Assembly (NCBI GenBank): GCA_007693505.1
Contig: REDL01000059.1
Coordinates: forward strand, 106,425-170,424
Source of the DNA: Desulfovibrionales bacterium
GTDB lineage: Bacteria; Desulfobacterota; Desulfovibrionia; Desulfovibrionales; Desulfonatronaceae
Direction: 5' to 3'
Length of the DNA stretch: 64,000 nucleotides
Below, piece by piece: positions 1 to 7,714 of the stretch. Position 1 is the first letter of the stretch; every line of letters begins with the position of its first letter. Under the pieces are notes generated by a model that worked only from the letters and a program-made list of their open reading frames with translations, was not told the DNA's origin and ran no database searches. Made by a program: the position numbers and the translations under genes.

Positions 1-1
1 C

Positions 2-1147
2 TTGTCCTCGGAACATGATGTCATGGTTCTGGAAGGGGCCGGCAGTCCGGCGGAGATCAACCTCAAGCACCACGACCTGGTGAACATGACCATGGCCCGT
101 CATGCCGAAGCCGCGGTTTTTCTGGTGGGCGATATCGACCGAGGTGGTGTATTCGCCGCCCTGAAGGGAACCATGGACCTGCTGGACGACTGGGAACGCG
201 AGCTGGTTCAAGGGCTGATTGTGAACAAGTTTCGCGGCCAGCGTGCTTTGCTCAATCCGGCATTGGACTGGATCACCCAGCGTACGCAGCGTCCCGTGCT
301 GGGCGTTGTGCCCCACCTGGCCGACCTGGTTCTGCCTGAGGAAGACTCCGTGAATTTCAAGCAGGGTACCCTATATCGTCAGGGCCAAGAGGGAGAGGCG
401 GGTCACCCAAGGCTGGACGTGGCTTGTCTTGATCTGCCGCATATTTCCAACTTCACGGATCTGGACCCTTTGGCCGCGGAGCCGAGTGTGATCTTGCGCC
501 TGGTTCGTTCATCTGATGAACTGGGAATTCCGGATCTGCTGATCCTGCCCGGAAGCAAGAATGTGATGACGGACATGGCTTTTGTCCGGGAACGTGGCTT
601 GGTAGAGGCCATCCGCCACTTGGCAGATACCGGTTCGACCCATATCTTGGGAATTTGTGGGGGGTTTCAAATGCTTGGTAGGCTGATCGAAGATCCCCAT
701 TCCCTGGAATCCACCAGGATGGCGTCGATTCCTGGTTTGGACCTGCTCCCGGTGACCACTCGGCTGGAGTCCACCAAAACCTTGCGGCTGACCGCTGCCA
801 GGCACAAACCATCCGACCTGGAGATCTCCGGATATGAAATCCACCATGGCTGGACCGTTCCGAAGTCGGATCGTGAGGCACTTGCAGTTTGCGTGGAAAG
901 CCCGGATGGGCGAGCCCTTGGCCTGGGACGCATGGATAAACCCGTTTGGGGCTCTTATCTGCATGGAATCTTCGATAATGACGGCTTTCGCCAGTGGTTG
1001 CTCAGCGGCGTCGCCTCTGCAAAGCGGAAATCTTTCCAGGCGGCCGCCGGGGCGTGGAACATCGAGTCTGAACTGGACCGCTTGGCCGATCATGTTCGCC
1101 AGAACCTGGACATCCGGGCAATTTATAAAATTTTGGGGGTATGCTGA
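2..1147 (+). CDS. cobQ: Cobyric acid synthase, 3' part (5' end outside window)
   Basis: This glutamine-dependent amidotransferase amidates side-chain carboxylates of the corrin ring during cobalamin synthesis. The visible 381 residues start inside the N-terminal synthetase domain (VLEGAGSPAEINL, GDIDRGGVFA). They continue through the whole class I glutamine amidotransferase domain, with the nucleophile in GICGG near residue 219 and the histidine in SYLHGIFDN near residue 321. Full-length CobQ is about 490-520 residues, so the first 110-150 residues lie upstream of base 1 and the apparent TTG start is not the true start. It stops 3 nt before the next gene, suggesting one transcript. Confidence 0.95.
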   Translation: MSSEHDVMVLEGAGSPAEINLKHHDLVNMTMARHAEAAVFLVGDIDRGGVFAALKGTMDLLDDWERELVQGLIVNKFRGQRALLNPALDWITQRTQRPVLGVVPHLADLVLPEEDSVNFKQGTLYRQGQEGEAGHPRLDVACLDLPHISNFTDLDPLAAEPSVILRLVRSSDELGIPDLLILPGSKNVMTDMAFVRERGLVEAIRHLADTGSTHILGICGGFQMLGRLIEDPHSLESTRMASIPGLDLLPVTTRLESTKTLRLTAARHKPSDLEISGYEIHHGWTVPKSDREALAVCVESPDGRALGLGRMDKPVWGSYLHGIFDNDGFRQWLLSGVASAKRKSFQAAAGAWNIESELDRLADHVRQNLDIRAIYKILGVC

Positions 1148-1150
1148 AGA

Positions 1151-1957
1151 ATGGAAGAACATTTATTCTTAGCCTTTGCATTGACCACATTCGCCGGACT
1201 GTCCACGGGAATTGGCGGCTTTCTGGCATTTTTCGCCAAGCGGGAAAACAAGTTGTTTCTGGCCACGGCCCTGGGTTTTTCTGCTGGTGTGATGATCTAT
1301 GTCTCCTTTGCCGAGTTGCTTCCGGAGTCTCTGGAAATGCTGGAACCGATTCATGGCGAGCATGGGGCGGCCTGGCTGATGACCGCGGGGTTTTTTGCCG
1401 GTATTTTCCTCATCGGGATTATCGACCGGCTGGTTCCAGAATACCAGAATCCCCACCATGTCCGCTCACCAGGGCAGATCACCACGGCCCCGGATCATGC
1501 CAAGCGAAAACTCCACCGGATGGGCATTTTCGCGGCCCTGGCCATTGCCATACACAATTTTCCCGAGGGCATGGTCACGTTTTTCGCCACGCTCCATGAC
1601 CCCAGCCTGGGGGTGGCCATTGCCATTGCCCTGGCCCTGCACAACATTCCCGAGGGCATCGCCGTGGCCGTGCCCATCTATTATGCCACGGGCAGCCGGG
1701 CGAAAGCCTTCTGGCTTTCTCTGCTTTCCGGATTGGCCGAGCCCCTGGGCGCGGTCATCGGGTATCTGATCCTGCGTCCGTTTTTATCCGATACAGTGTT
1801 CGGACTGGTCTTTGCCGCCGTAGCCGGGATCATGGTTTTCATCTCCATTGATGAGTTGTTTCCCGCGGCCAAGGAGTACGACCAGGGGCACGCTCCAGTC
1901 TACGCCCTGATCGTCGGCATGGCGGTCATGGCTCTGAGCTTGTTGTTGCTGATGTAG
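1151..1957 (+). CDS. zupT: ZIP family zinc transporter (ZupT-like)
   Basis: This is a 268-residue polytopic inner-membrane protein expected to import zinc and other divalent metals. The two diagnostic metal-binding helices are present, with HNFPEGM near residue 135 and HNIPEGIAVA near residue 164. Between transmembrane segments 3 and 4 there is a hydrophilic, histidine-containing loop (HHVRSPGQ), as in other ZIP proteins. The length fits the ZupT branch. It begins 3 nt after cobQ; a metal importer beside a cobalamin gene is suggestive, but cobalt transport is only a guess. Confidence 0.9.
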   Translation: MEEHLFLAFALTTFAGLSTGIGGFLAFFAKRENKLFLATALGFSAGVMIYVSFAELLPESLEMLEPIHGEHGAAWLMTAGFFAGIFLIGIIDRLVPEYQNPHHVRSPGQITTAPDHAKRKLHRMGIFAALAIAIHNFPEGMVTFFATLHDPSLGVAIAIALALHNIPEGIAVAVPIYYATGSRAKAFWLSLLSGLAEPLGAVIGYLILRPFLSDTVFGLVFAAVAGIMVFISIDELFPAAKEYDQGHAPVYALIVGMAVMALSLLLLM

Positions 1958-2130
1958 AAGAAGGTATCAATGCAGACACTGGACGGAAAAAACCGAGCCC
2001 ATTGCCAATGAGGTTTTTCATCTTATATTCTCCTTTACATCTCCCCATGAACGGGGCATGATGCAACCAACCTCATCGAAAAGCCGGGTCGGCAGTTATG
2101 GTGGCCGACTCAAGCCATAAAGGAGACGGC

Positions 2131-2460
2131 ATGGAAAAAACGCGATGCACTCACGATGTAGGCTGCAAGTCAAATCCCCATGTGGCCAGCTTGAATCACA
2201 ATGTTTCCCTGAAAAAGGGGTTTGATCCCGAATTAATGTTCGTCGAATGCCACAAGTGTGGCCGCCCGTTGATATGGAATCAAGGTGAAGCAAGCCAGAT
2301 CATTGAACAGTCTGGAATCGACACCAAAAAGCTCGATGCGCAGTGCCTGATCCTCGCCGAGGGCTGTCCGCAATGCGCTCCGGGAGAAGGCGGCTACATG
2401 GTCCGAGTCGTCAGACTCCGGGAAGACGGCTACAAGGATATCAAGGAACAGGGACACTAG
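2131..2460 (+). CDS. Small Cys-rich hypothetical protein
   Basis: This 109-residue soluble protein is not recognised. It has seven cysteines, including two CxxC pairs (VECHKCGRP and GCPQCAPG) that look like the knuckles of a zinc ribbon or a small metal site. The start is set by AAAGGAG about 8 nt before ATG 2131; the in-frame ATG 11 codons upstream lacks a ribosome-binding site. A strong rho-independent terminator follows at 2509-2549, so the gene is probably monocistronic. Function is unknown. Confidence 0.75.
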   Translation: MEKTRCTHDVGCKSNPHVASLNHNVSLKKGFDPELMFVECHKCGRPLIWNQGEASQIIEQSGIDTKKLDAQCLILAEGCPQCAPGEGGYMVRVVRLREDGYKDIKEQGH

Positions 2461-2508
2461 ATTCTCCATGCGGGAAGATATCCCGCCAACCTCTTGCTTC
2501 CTCCCTCC

Positions 2509-2549
2509 GACACGGGGCGAACATCCGTTCACCCCGTGTCATTTTTTTC
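2509..2549 (+). terminator. Rho-independent terminator
   Basis: A perfect 9-bp stem (GACACGGGG with CCCCGTGTC, 14-nt loop) is followed by A and then seven T. It lies 48 nt after the stop of the small Cys-rich gene and only 3 nt before the ATG of lipA. Confidence 0.88.
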
Positions 2550-2552
2550 ATC

Positions 2553-3518
2553 ATGCAAACTACCTCGAGGCTGCCACATCCGGAGCTAGCGTCATCCCCG
2601 TCCCTGCGCAGAACCGCCCGTAAACCCCCATGGTTGCGTCGAGCACTGCCTCGAGGGAGTGCATTCACCCGTCTTGACGGGCGACTCCGAGGTCTGGGAC
2701 TGGCAACAGTTTGCCGCAGCGCCCGCTGCCCGAACATTGCCGAATGTTTTTCCAGCGGGACGGCAACATTTTTGATCCTCGGCGATGTCTGCACCCGCAC
2801 CTGCACGTTCTGCAACATCACGTCCGGGCATCCATCCCCCCCCTCGGATCAGGAAGCTGATCAGGTCAGCCGGGCCGTGGCCGAAATGGACCTGCATTAC
2901 GTGGTGATCACCTCGGTGACCCGAGACGATCTTCCGGACGGCGGAGCCAGCCACTTTGCGCGAGTGGTCCACCGGGTCAAGACTGATATCACCGGTTTGA
3001 GTGTTGAGGTATTGATTCCTGATTTTCAGGGCAACCGGAGAGCCTTGGAAATTGTATTGGAGTCCGGGGTGGATGTGCTGAACCACAACCTGGAGACCGT
3101 ACCGGAACTCTATACCCGCGTTCGACCCCAGGCCGACTATTTTCGCAGTCTGGAACTCCTGGCCCGCAGCCGGTATTGGGCAGGAAAAACGAATCGCCCC
3201 CTCCGCACCAAGAGCGGTCTGATGCTTGGCCTGGGTGAGACACACGACCAACTAAAACGAGTTTTTGCCAATCTGGCCGCAACAGACTGTGACATCCTGA
3301 CCATGGGACAGTACTTGGCTCCCTCTCCGGCCCATCACCCGGTGATCCGTTATGTGCCGCCAGAGGAATTCACCCAACTGGCCGAGCTGGCCAAGGCAGA
3401 GGGCATTGCCACGGTTTTTTCCGCTCCCCTGGTCCGCAGCAGCTATCATGCCTCGGATATTGTCGAATCCATGTGTGTTCCATCGAACATAACCCCCAAC
3501 CTCAATTCCGCACCATGA
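2553..3518 (+). CDS. lipA: Lipoyl synthase
   Basis: This radical SAM enzyme inserts two sulfurs into protein-bound octanoyl groups to make lipoyl cofactors. The auxiliary cluster motif CX4CX5C is at C54/C59/C65 and the radical SAM motif CX3CX2C is at C80/C84/C87 (CTRTCTFC). The C-terminal RSSYHA motif, which supplies the serine ligand, is present. At 321 residues the length is normal. ATG 2553 is the only sensible start, but it has no visible Shine-Dalgarno and sits right behind a terminator. The gene overlaps aguB by ATGA and heads a four-gene operon that ends with lipB. Confidence 0.95.
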   Translation: MQTTSRLPHPELASSPSLRRTARKPPWLRRALPRGSAFTRLDGRLRGLGLATVCRSARCPNIAECFSSGTATFLILGDVCTRTCTFCNITSGHPSPPSDQEADQVSRAVAEMDLHYVVITSVTRDDLPDGGASHFARVVHRVKTDITGLSVEVLIPDFQGNRRALEIVLESGVDVLNHNLETVPELYTRVRPQADYFRSLELLARSRYWAGKTNRPLRTKSGLMLGLGETHDQLKRVFANLAATDCDILTMGQYLAPSPAHHPVIRYVPPEEFTQLAELAKAEGIATVFSAPLVRSSYHASDIVESMCVPSNITPNLNSAP

Positions 3519-4414
3519 AATCATCCGTTGTTTCCCCATTCCGAGTCGGTCTTCCCCAGATTTCAATCCCTGCAGACCCGCGCCACAGTCTGGTCAAGGC
3601 CGAGGAATTCGTGCGCCAAGCCGCCCGTCTTGGCGCACAGGTGATCTGCCTGCCGGAGTTGTTCCGATCCCCCTATTTCTGCCAACAGGAAGATCCGGAA
3701 TTCTTCACCTGGGCGGAATCCATCCCCGGACCGGCCACCGAGGCCTTGGGCCAGGTGGCCCGGGAGGAGCAGGTTGTCATCCTGGCCTCCTTGTTTGAGC
3801 GACGCGGTCCGGGAGTGTACCACAATACCCTGGCGGTCATCGATGCGGACGGGACGGTGCTGGGGCTCTACCGCAAGATGCACATTCCTGACGATCCCGG
3901 CTATTATGAAAAATACTTTTTTGCTCCTGGTGATACCGGATTCAAGAATTTCGACACCCGCTTCGGGCGGATCGGCGGGCTGGTCTGCTGGGATCAGTGG
4001 TATCCGGAGGCGGCCCGGCTCACGGCTCTGCATGGGGCCGTGGCCCTGTTCTACCCCACGGCTATTGGCTGGCATCCTGAGGAGAAAGCCCAGTTTGGGG
4101 TGGAACAGCAAGACGCCTGGATTACGGTACAGCGGGGCCACGCTGTGGCCAATGGCATCTATGTCGCCGTGGTCAACCGCATCGGCCACGAACTTCCGCC
4201 CGGTGGTGGCCCGGGCATCGAGTTCTGGGGCAACTCCTTCGTGGCCGGCCCCATGGGCGAATTGCTCTGCCGGGCTTCAGCGGACAAAGAGGAAATTTTG
4301 CTGGCGGAAATCGATCCAGCCCGCCTGGAAACTGTCCGTCAGCACTGGCCTTTTTTTCGCGACCGACGTATTGACGCCTACGCTGGAATCACCAGCCGTT
4401 ACCTGGGAGATTAG
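3515..4414 (+). CDS. aguB: N-carbamoylputrescine amidase
   Basis: This nitrilase-superfamily enzyme hydrolyses N-carbamoylputrescine to putrescine, CO2 and ammonia. The Glu-Lys-Cys triad is visible: E48 in LPELF, K121 in YRKMHIPD and C158 in GLVCWDQWYPE. At 299 residues it matches the family length. The start overlaps the lipA stop (ATGA), implying translational coupling. The next gene, agmatine deiminase, makes its substrate, which supports this assignment over other nitrilases. Confidence 0.94.
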   Translation: MKSSVVSPFRVGLPQISIPADPRHSLVKAEEFVRQAARLGAQVICLPELFRSPYFCQQEDPEFFTWAESIPGPATEALGQVAREEQVVILASLFERRGPGVYHNTLAVIDADGTVLGLYRKMHIPDDPGYYEKYFFAPGDTGFKNFDTRFGRIGGLVCWDQWYPEAARLTALHGAVALFYPTAIGWHPEEKAQFGVEQQDAWITVQRGHAVANGIYVAVVNRIGHELPPGGGPGIEFWGNSFVAGPMGELLCRASADKEEILLAEIDPARLETVRQHWPFFRDRRIDAYAGITSRYLGD

Positions 4415-4417
4415 GCC

Positions 4418-5461
4418 ATGAACGGAGTCTATCGACTGCCTGCGGAGTGGGAGCCCCATGCCGCCACATGGCTGGCTTGGCCGCACAATGCCCGGGATTG
4501 GCCGGGCAAATTCGCGGCCATCCGTTGGGTCTACGCTGAAATCGTCCGTCACTTGGCCTTATCCGAGCCGGTGCGGATTCTGGTTCGTTCAGCGGAGCAG
4601 GAACAGGAAGTCCGCAATCTGTTGCAGCGCTCCCATGTTGATCTGAACCAGGTGACATGTTTCTTCATCCCCACAAACCGTGTCTGGACCCGGGATTACT
4701 GTCCGGCCTTTGTCCAGCACCAAAGCGGCGGTGTTCATGCCGTGCGCTTTGGCTTCAACGGCTGGGCAAAATATGCGGACCATGAACTGGATGCTGCCGT
4801 GCCGGATAATATCGCAAGGGTCTTGGACATCCCCCTGAAGCAACTGAGCCATGGCGACCGTGCGGTGGTGCTTGAAGGCGGGGCCATTGACGGCAATGGT
4901 CGGGGTTCGCTGTTGACCACCGAGGAATGCCTGCTGGACCAGCAAACCCAGGTGCGCAATCCCGGCCTGAGCCGGGGAGACCTGGAAGCGGCCCTGCGAG
5001 CATATCTGGGTGTGACCAACGTGATCTGGCTGGGGGACGGGATTGTTGGGGACGATACCCACGGCCATGTGGACGATCTTTGCCGGTTTGTGAATCCGAA
5101 CACTGTTGTTCTGGCCCAGGAGGACAACTCCCAGGATGCCAACTACCGCGCTCTGCAGGATAACCGCGAACGTCTGGAGTTTGCCCGGCTGGAAGACGGA
5201 TCGCGGCTCGAAGTCGTGGCCCTGCCCATGCCTGCCCCCCTGTACTTCGAGAATATTCGCCTTCCGGCCAGCTACGCCAATTTCTATATCGGCAACACCA
5301 CGGTCCTCGTGCCCACCTTCAACGACCCACGGGATCGCATCGCCCTGGGTATCCTGGCCGACGTGTTCCCGGGCCGGAAGGTGGTGGGCATCCATGCCGT
5401 GGATCTGGTCTGGGGCTTCGGGACCCTGCATTGTCTGACCCACGAACAGGCCGCGGGGTGA
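4418..5461 (+). CDS. aguA: Agmatine deiminase
   Basis: This guanidino-modifying enzyme converts agmatine to N-carbamoylputrescine plus ammonia. Family landmarks are present: WEPHAATWLAWP at the N terminus, NRVWTRDYCPAF, a GGAIDGNGRG loop, the GDDTHGHVDD acid/histidine motif and the catalytic cysteine C339 in GTLHCLTHEQ. At 347 residues it is slightly short of the usual 360-370. It follows aguB by 3 nt, completing a two-step arginine-decarboxylase-route putrescine pathway. Confidence 0.94.
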   Translation: MNGVYRLPAEWEPHAATWLAWPHNARDWPGKFAAIRWVYAEIVRHLALSEPVRILVRSAEQEQEVRNLLQRSHVDLNQVTCFFIPTNRVWTRDYCPAFVQHQSGGVHAVRFGFNGWAKYADHELDAAVPDNIARVLDIPLKQLSHGDRAVVLEGGAIDGNGRGSLLTTEECLLDQQTQVRNPGLSRGDLEAALRAYLGVTNVIWLGDGIVGDDTHGHVDDLCRFVNPNTVVLAQEDNSQDANYRALQDNRERLEFARLEDGSRLEVVALPMPAPLYFENIRLPASYANFYIGNTTVLVPTFNDPRDRIALGILADVFPGRKVVGIHAVDLVWGFGTLHCLTHEQAAG

Positions 5462-6207
5462 TTGGCGAAGCAAAACAGGCCACAGTAGCCACTGATGGAG
5501 TGAAACGCCATGGCCTGAGCCTGCCGCATCCACCTGAGCGCTCGCCCTCTTGCCAGGGTCTTTTTGTTCAGGATCTGGGATGCATATCCTACGACCGGGC
5601 CTTGGCCATCCAGAACCACGCCGTGGAGGATGTGTCGGGTGGTGGAATGGAGCGGGTTTTCGTGTTGGAGCATTCGCCAGTGATCACACTGGGCCGGAAA
5701 AGCGGAGTCGAATATCTGCGTACCACACCGGAAATGCTTATTCGGCGCGGCATTCAGGTTGTCCAGACTTCCCGAGGGGGGAGCGTGACCTGTCATTATC
5801 CGGGGCAACTGGTGGTGTATCCCCTTTTGCGGCTGGATCGCCGTCCCGGCGGACTGCGCCGGCTCATTCACACGCTGGAACAGGCCGTAATCCGGACATT
5901 GAACGGTTTCGGTCTCCACGCGACACGCAATCCGGGCCGACCCGGAGTTTGGGTCCAGGACCGGAAAATCGCTTCCATCGGTCTGGGACTCAAGCGCTGG
6001 GTCTCCTATCACGGGCTGGCGTTGAATGTTAGCCGAGATACTGCCCTGTTTGATTTGATCTCCCCCTGTGGCCTGCCTGACGTTCAGATCACCTCGGTCC
6101 AGGGTGAGCTGGGTTGGAACGAACTGGAAATGGCCGAGGTGAAACAGGTTTTGACCGCGATTTTGTATCAGGAACTTGCACCGAAAGACGCGTTTCGCCA
6201 TACTTGA
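5431..6207 (+). CDS. lipB: Octanoyltransferase
   Basis: This enzyme transfers octanoate from acyl carrier protein to lipoyl domains, the step before LipA. The conserved core is complete: SRGGSVTCHYPGQL near residues 114-127, lysine K179 in RKIASIG, HGLALNV, and the acyl-accepting cysteine C213 in SPCGLPD. At 258 residues it has about 40 extra N-terminal residues, so a downstream GTG (5458 or 5500) could be the true start. From ATG 5431 it overlaps aguA by 31 nt. It closes the lipA-aguB-aguA-lipB unit. Confidence 0.93.
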   Translation: MSDPRTGRGVIGEAKQATVATDGVKRHGLSLPHPPERSPSCQGLFVQDLGCISYDRALAIQNHAVEDVSGGGMERVFVLEHSPVITLGRKSGVEYLRTTPEMLIRRGIQVVQTSRGGSVTCHYPGQLVVYPLLRLDRRPGGLRRLIHTLEQAVIRTLNGFGLHATRNPGRPGVWVQDRKIASIGLGLKRWVSYHGLALNVSRDTALFDLISPCGLPDVQITSVQGELGWNELEMAEVKQVLTAILYQELAPKDAFRHT

Positions 6208-6340
6208 GGCAACCAATTCGTTCTTAGGGACGATCGGCGTTACAGCGGCCGAAGCCAGCTGTCTTCCTTCGCCGGTGCGTGCAGTGCCGATAAACATCAA
6301 CCGTCAATTTTTCTCTGTTGATTTCTCACTGAGGTGAACC

Positions 6341-6757
6341 ATGGCCCAAATGATGAGCGTTCAAATCCAGACCGGACAACTCCGGTCCTCTCCCTCTTTT
6401 CTGGCCCGGATCGTCGGAGAGGTGGCCTATGCCCGGCAGGTTCAGGTCCTGGAGGAACGGACCGGCTGGATGCGCGTGGCGGTTCCAGGGAGCGAATTGA
6501 TCGGTTGGATGCACGAGTCGGCACTGAGCCGGAGAAGGATCGTCCTCCAGGCCGGGGATGCTGACGTGGAGCGGGCGGCCACCACCGGCGAGATTGCCTT
6601 GGCCGGCAAGGGGTTCAATGAACAGGTGGAGCGGGAATTTCGTTCCCGGAATCCGGATTTGGACTTCCGGAAAATCGACCAAATGCAGGCATCACGGCCG
6701 ACCATGGCTCAGGTTCACCAATTCGCCCTGGAAGGGCGACTGCGCTTAGCCGAATAG
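6341..6757 (+). CDS. SH3-like domain protein
   Basis: This is a 138-residue protein without an obvious signal peptide. Residues 6-62 resemble a bacterial SH3 (SH3_3) fold: an N-terminal strand, then VQVLEERTGWMRVAV and IGWMHESAL. The C-terminal half is charged and may be helical (GKGFNEQVEREFRSRNPDLDFRKIDQM). AGGTGA precedes the ATG by a short spacer. It lies 8 nt upstream of a secreted M48 protease and is likely cotranscribed with it. Such domains often bind peptidoglycan or partner proteins, but the lack of an export signal makes that uncertain. Confidence 0.7.
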   Translation: MAQMMSVQIQTGQLRSSPSFLARIVGEVAYARQVQVLEERTGWMRVAVPGSELIGWMHESALSRRRIVLQAGDADVERAATTGEIALAGKGFNEQVEREFRSRNPDLDFRKIDQMQASRPTMAQVHQFALEGRLRLAE

Positions 6758-6765
6758 GAGGGGAT

Positions 6766-7704
6766 ATGCTGCACTTCTCCAGACGAAATTTTATGGCTTG
6801 GTCGGGAAAGGCTTTTCTGTCAGCTGCCTGTGCCAGTCCCTTGCTTGCTGGCCTGCTTTCCGGGTGCAAGACGGGTGATGTCGTCGGAGAGCTTGGCCGG
6901 GCCACCGGAGTTCTGGATGATGAGCAGGCCCGTTCCGTAGCCCGTGTGGCCACGGCACTCGGTCGCAGTTTCGAGGACATTACCCCGGAACAGGAATTCT
7001 ATATCGGCCGAACCGTGGGAGCCACAATTCTGGGCTCCTATAGTCCCTATACCGATCCAAAAGCCACCTCCTACGTCAATCTGGTGGGAACGCTGGTCAG
7101 CCTCTCCTCGGACATGCCGGAAACTTTCGGTGGCTATCATTTCATGATTCTGGACTCCGACGAGATCAACGCCTTTGCCGCGCCGGGCGGGTTGATCTTC
7201 GTTACCCGCGGCATGCTACGCTGCTGTACCACCGAGGATGCGGTGGCTGCCGTGCTGGCCCATGAAATCGGCCATATCCAGCACCAGCACGGCATACAGA
7301 CCATTCAACGGGCCCGTGTGACATCAGCGTTCACCATTTTGGCCGCGGAGGGCGCGCGCACCCTGGGTGGCCGCGACCTTGTGCAGCTGACAGAAATCTT
7401 TGAAGAGTCGGTTTCGGACGTCATCAACACCTTGGCGGTCAATGGTTACTCCCGGAACGCCGAACGCGAGGCGGATCGGGCCGCAGTGATGATTCTGGAT
7501 CGGGCAGGCTACGACAGTGCGGCTCTGGTGAGCATGCTGGAGGTCATGGAGACCAAGCTGACTCCAGGTGGGTTGGACTTCGCCCGGACTCACCCGGCAC
7601 CCGCCAGTCGAATCCGGGACATCCGCCCGATTCTGCCGTTGGTTCGGGCATCGAACCCAGCCTTGCGACAGGAACGCTTTCTGGCCGCCCTGCACCGGAT
7701 TTAA
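6766..7704 (+). CDS. M48 family metalloprotease, Tat/lipoprotein signal
   Basis: This zinc endopeptidase is expected to act on the periplasmic side. SRRNFM at residues 5-10 is a twin-arginine-like motif, followed by a hydrophobic stretch and a lipobox ending at C34 (LLSGC). The catalytic HEIGH sits at about residues 166-170, and the third ligand is probably the glutamate in NAEREADR near residue 235. The 312-residue length and layout resemble the catalytic half of BepA/YfgC-like envelope quality-control proteases, but no TPR domain follows. RBS AGGAGG lies just before the ATG. Confidence 0.9.
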   Translation: MLHFSRRNFMAWSGKAFLSAACASPLLAGLLSGCKTGDVVGELGRATGVLDDEQARSVARVATALGRSFEDITPEQEFYIGRTVGATILGSYSPYTDPKATSYVNLVGTLVSLSSDMPETFGGYHFMILDSDEINAFAAPGGLIFVTRGMLRCCTTEDAVAAVLAHEIGHIQHQHGIQTIQRARVTSAFTILAAEGARTLGGRDLVQLTEIFEESVSDVINTLAVNGYSRNAEREADRAAVMILDRAGYDSAALVSMLEVMETKLTPGGLDFARTHPAPASRIRDIRPILPLVRASNPALRQERFLAALHRI

Positions 7705-7714
7705 CAGACCTTTC

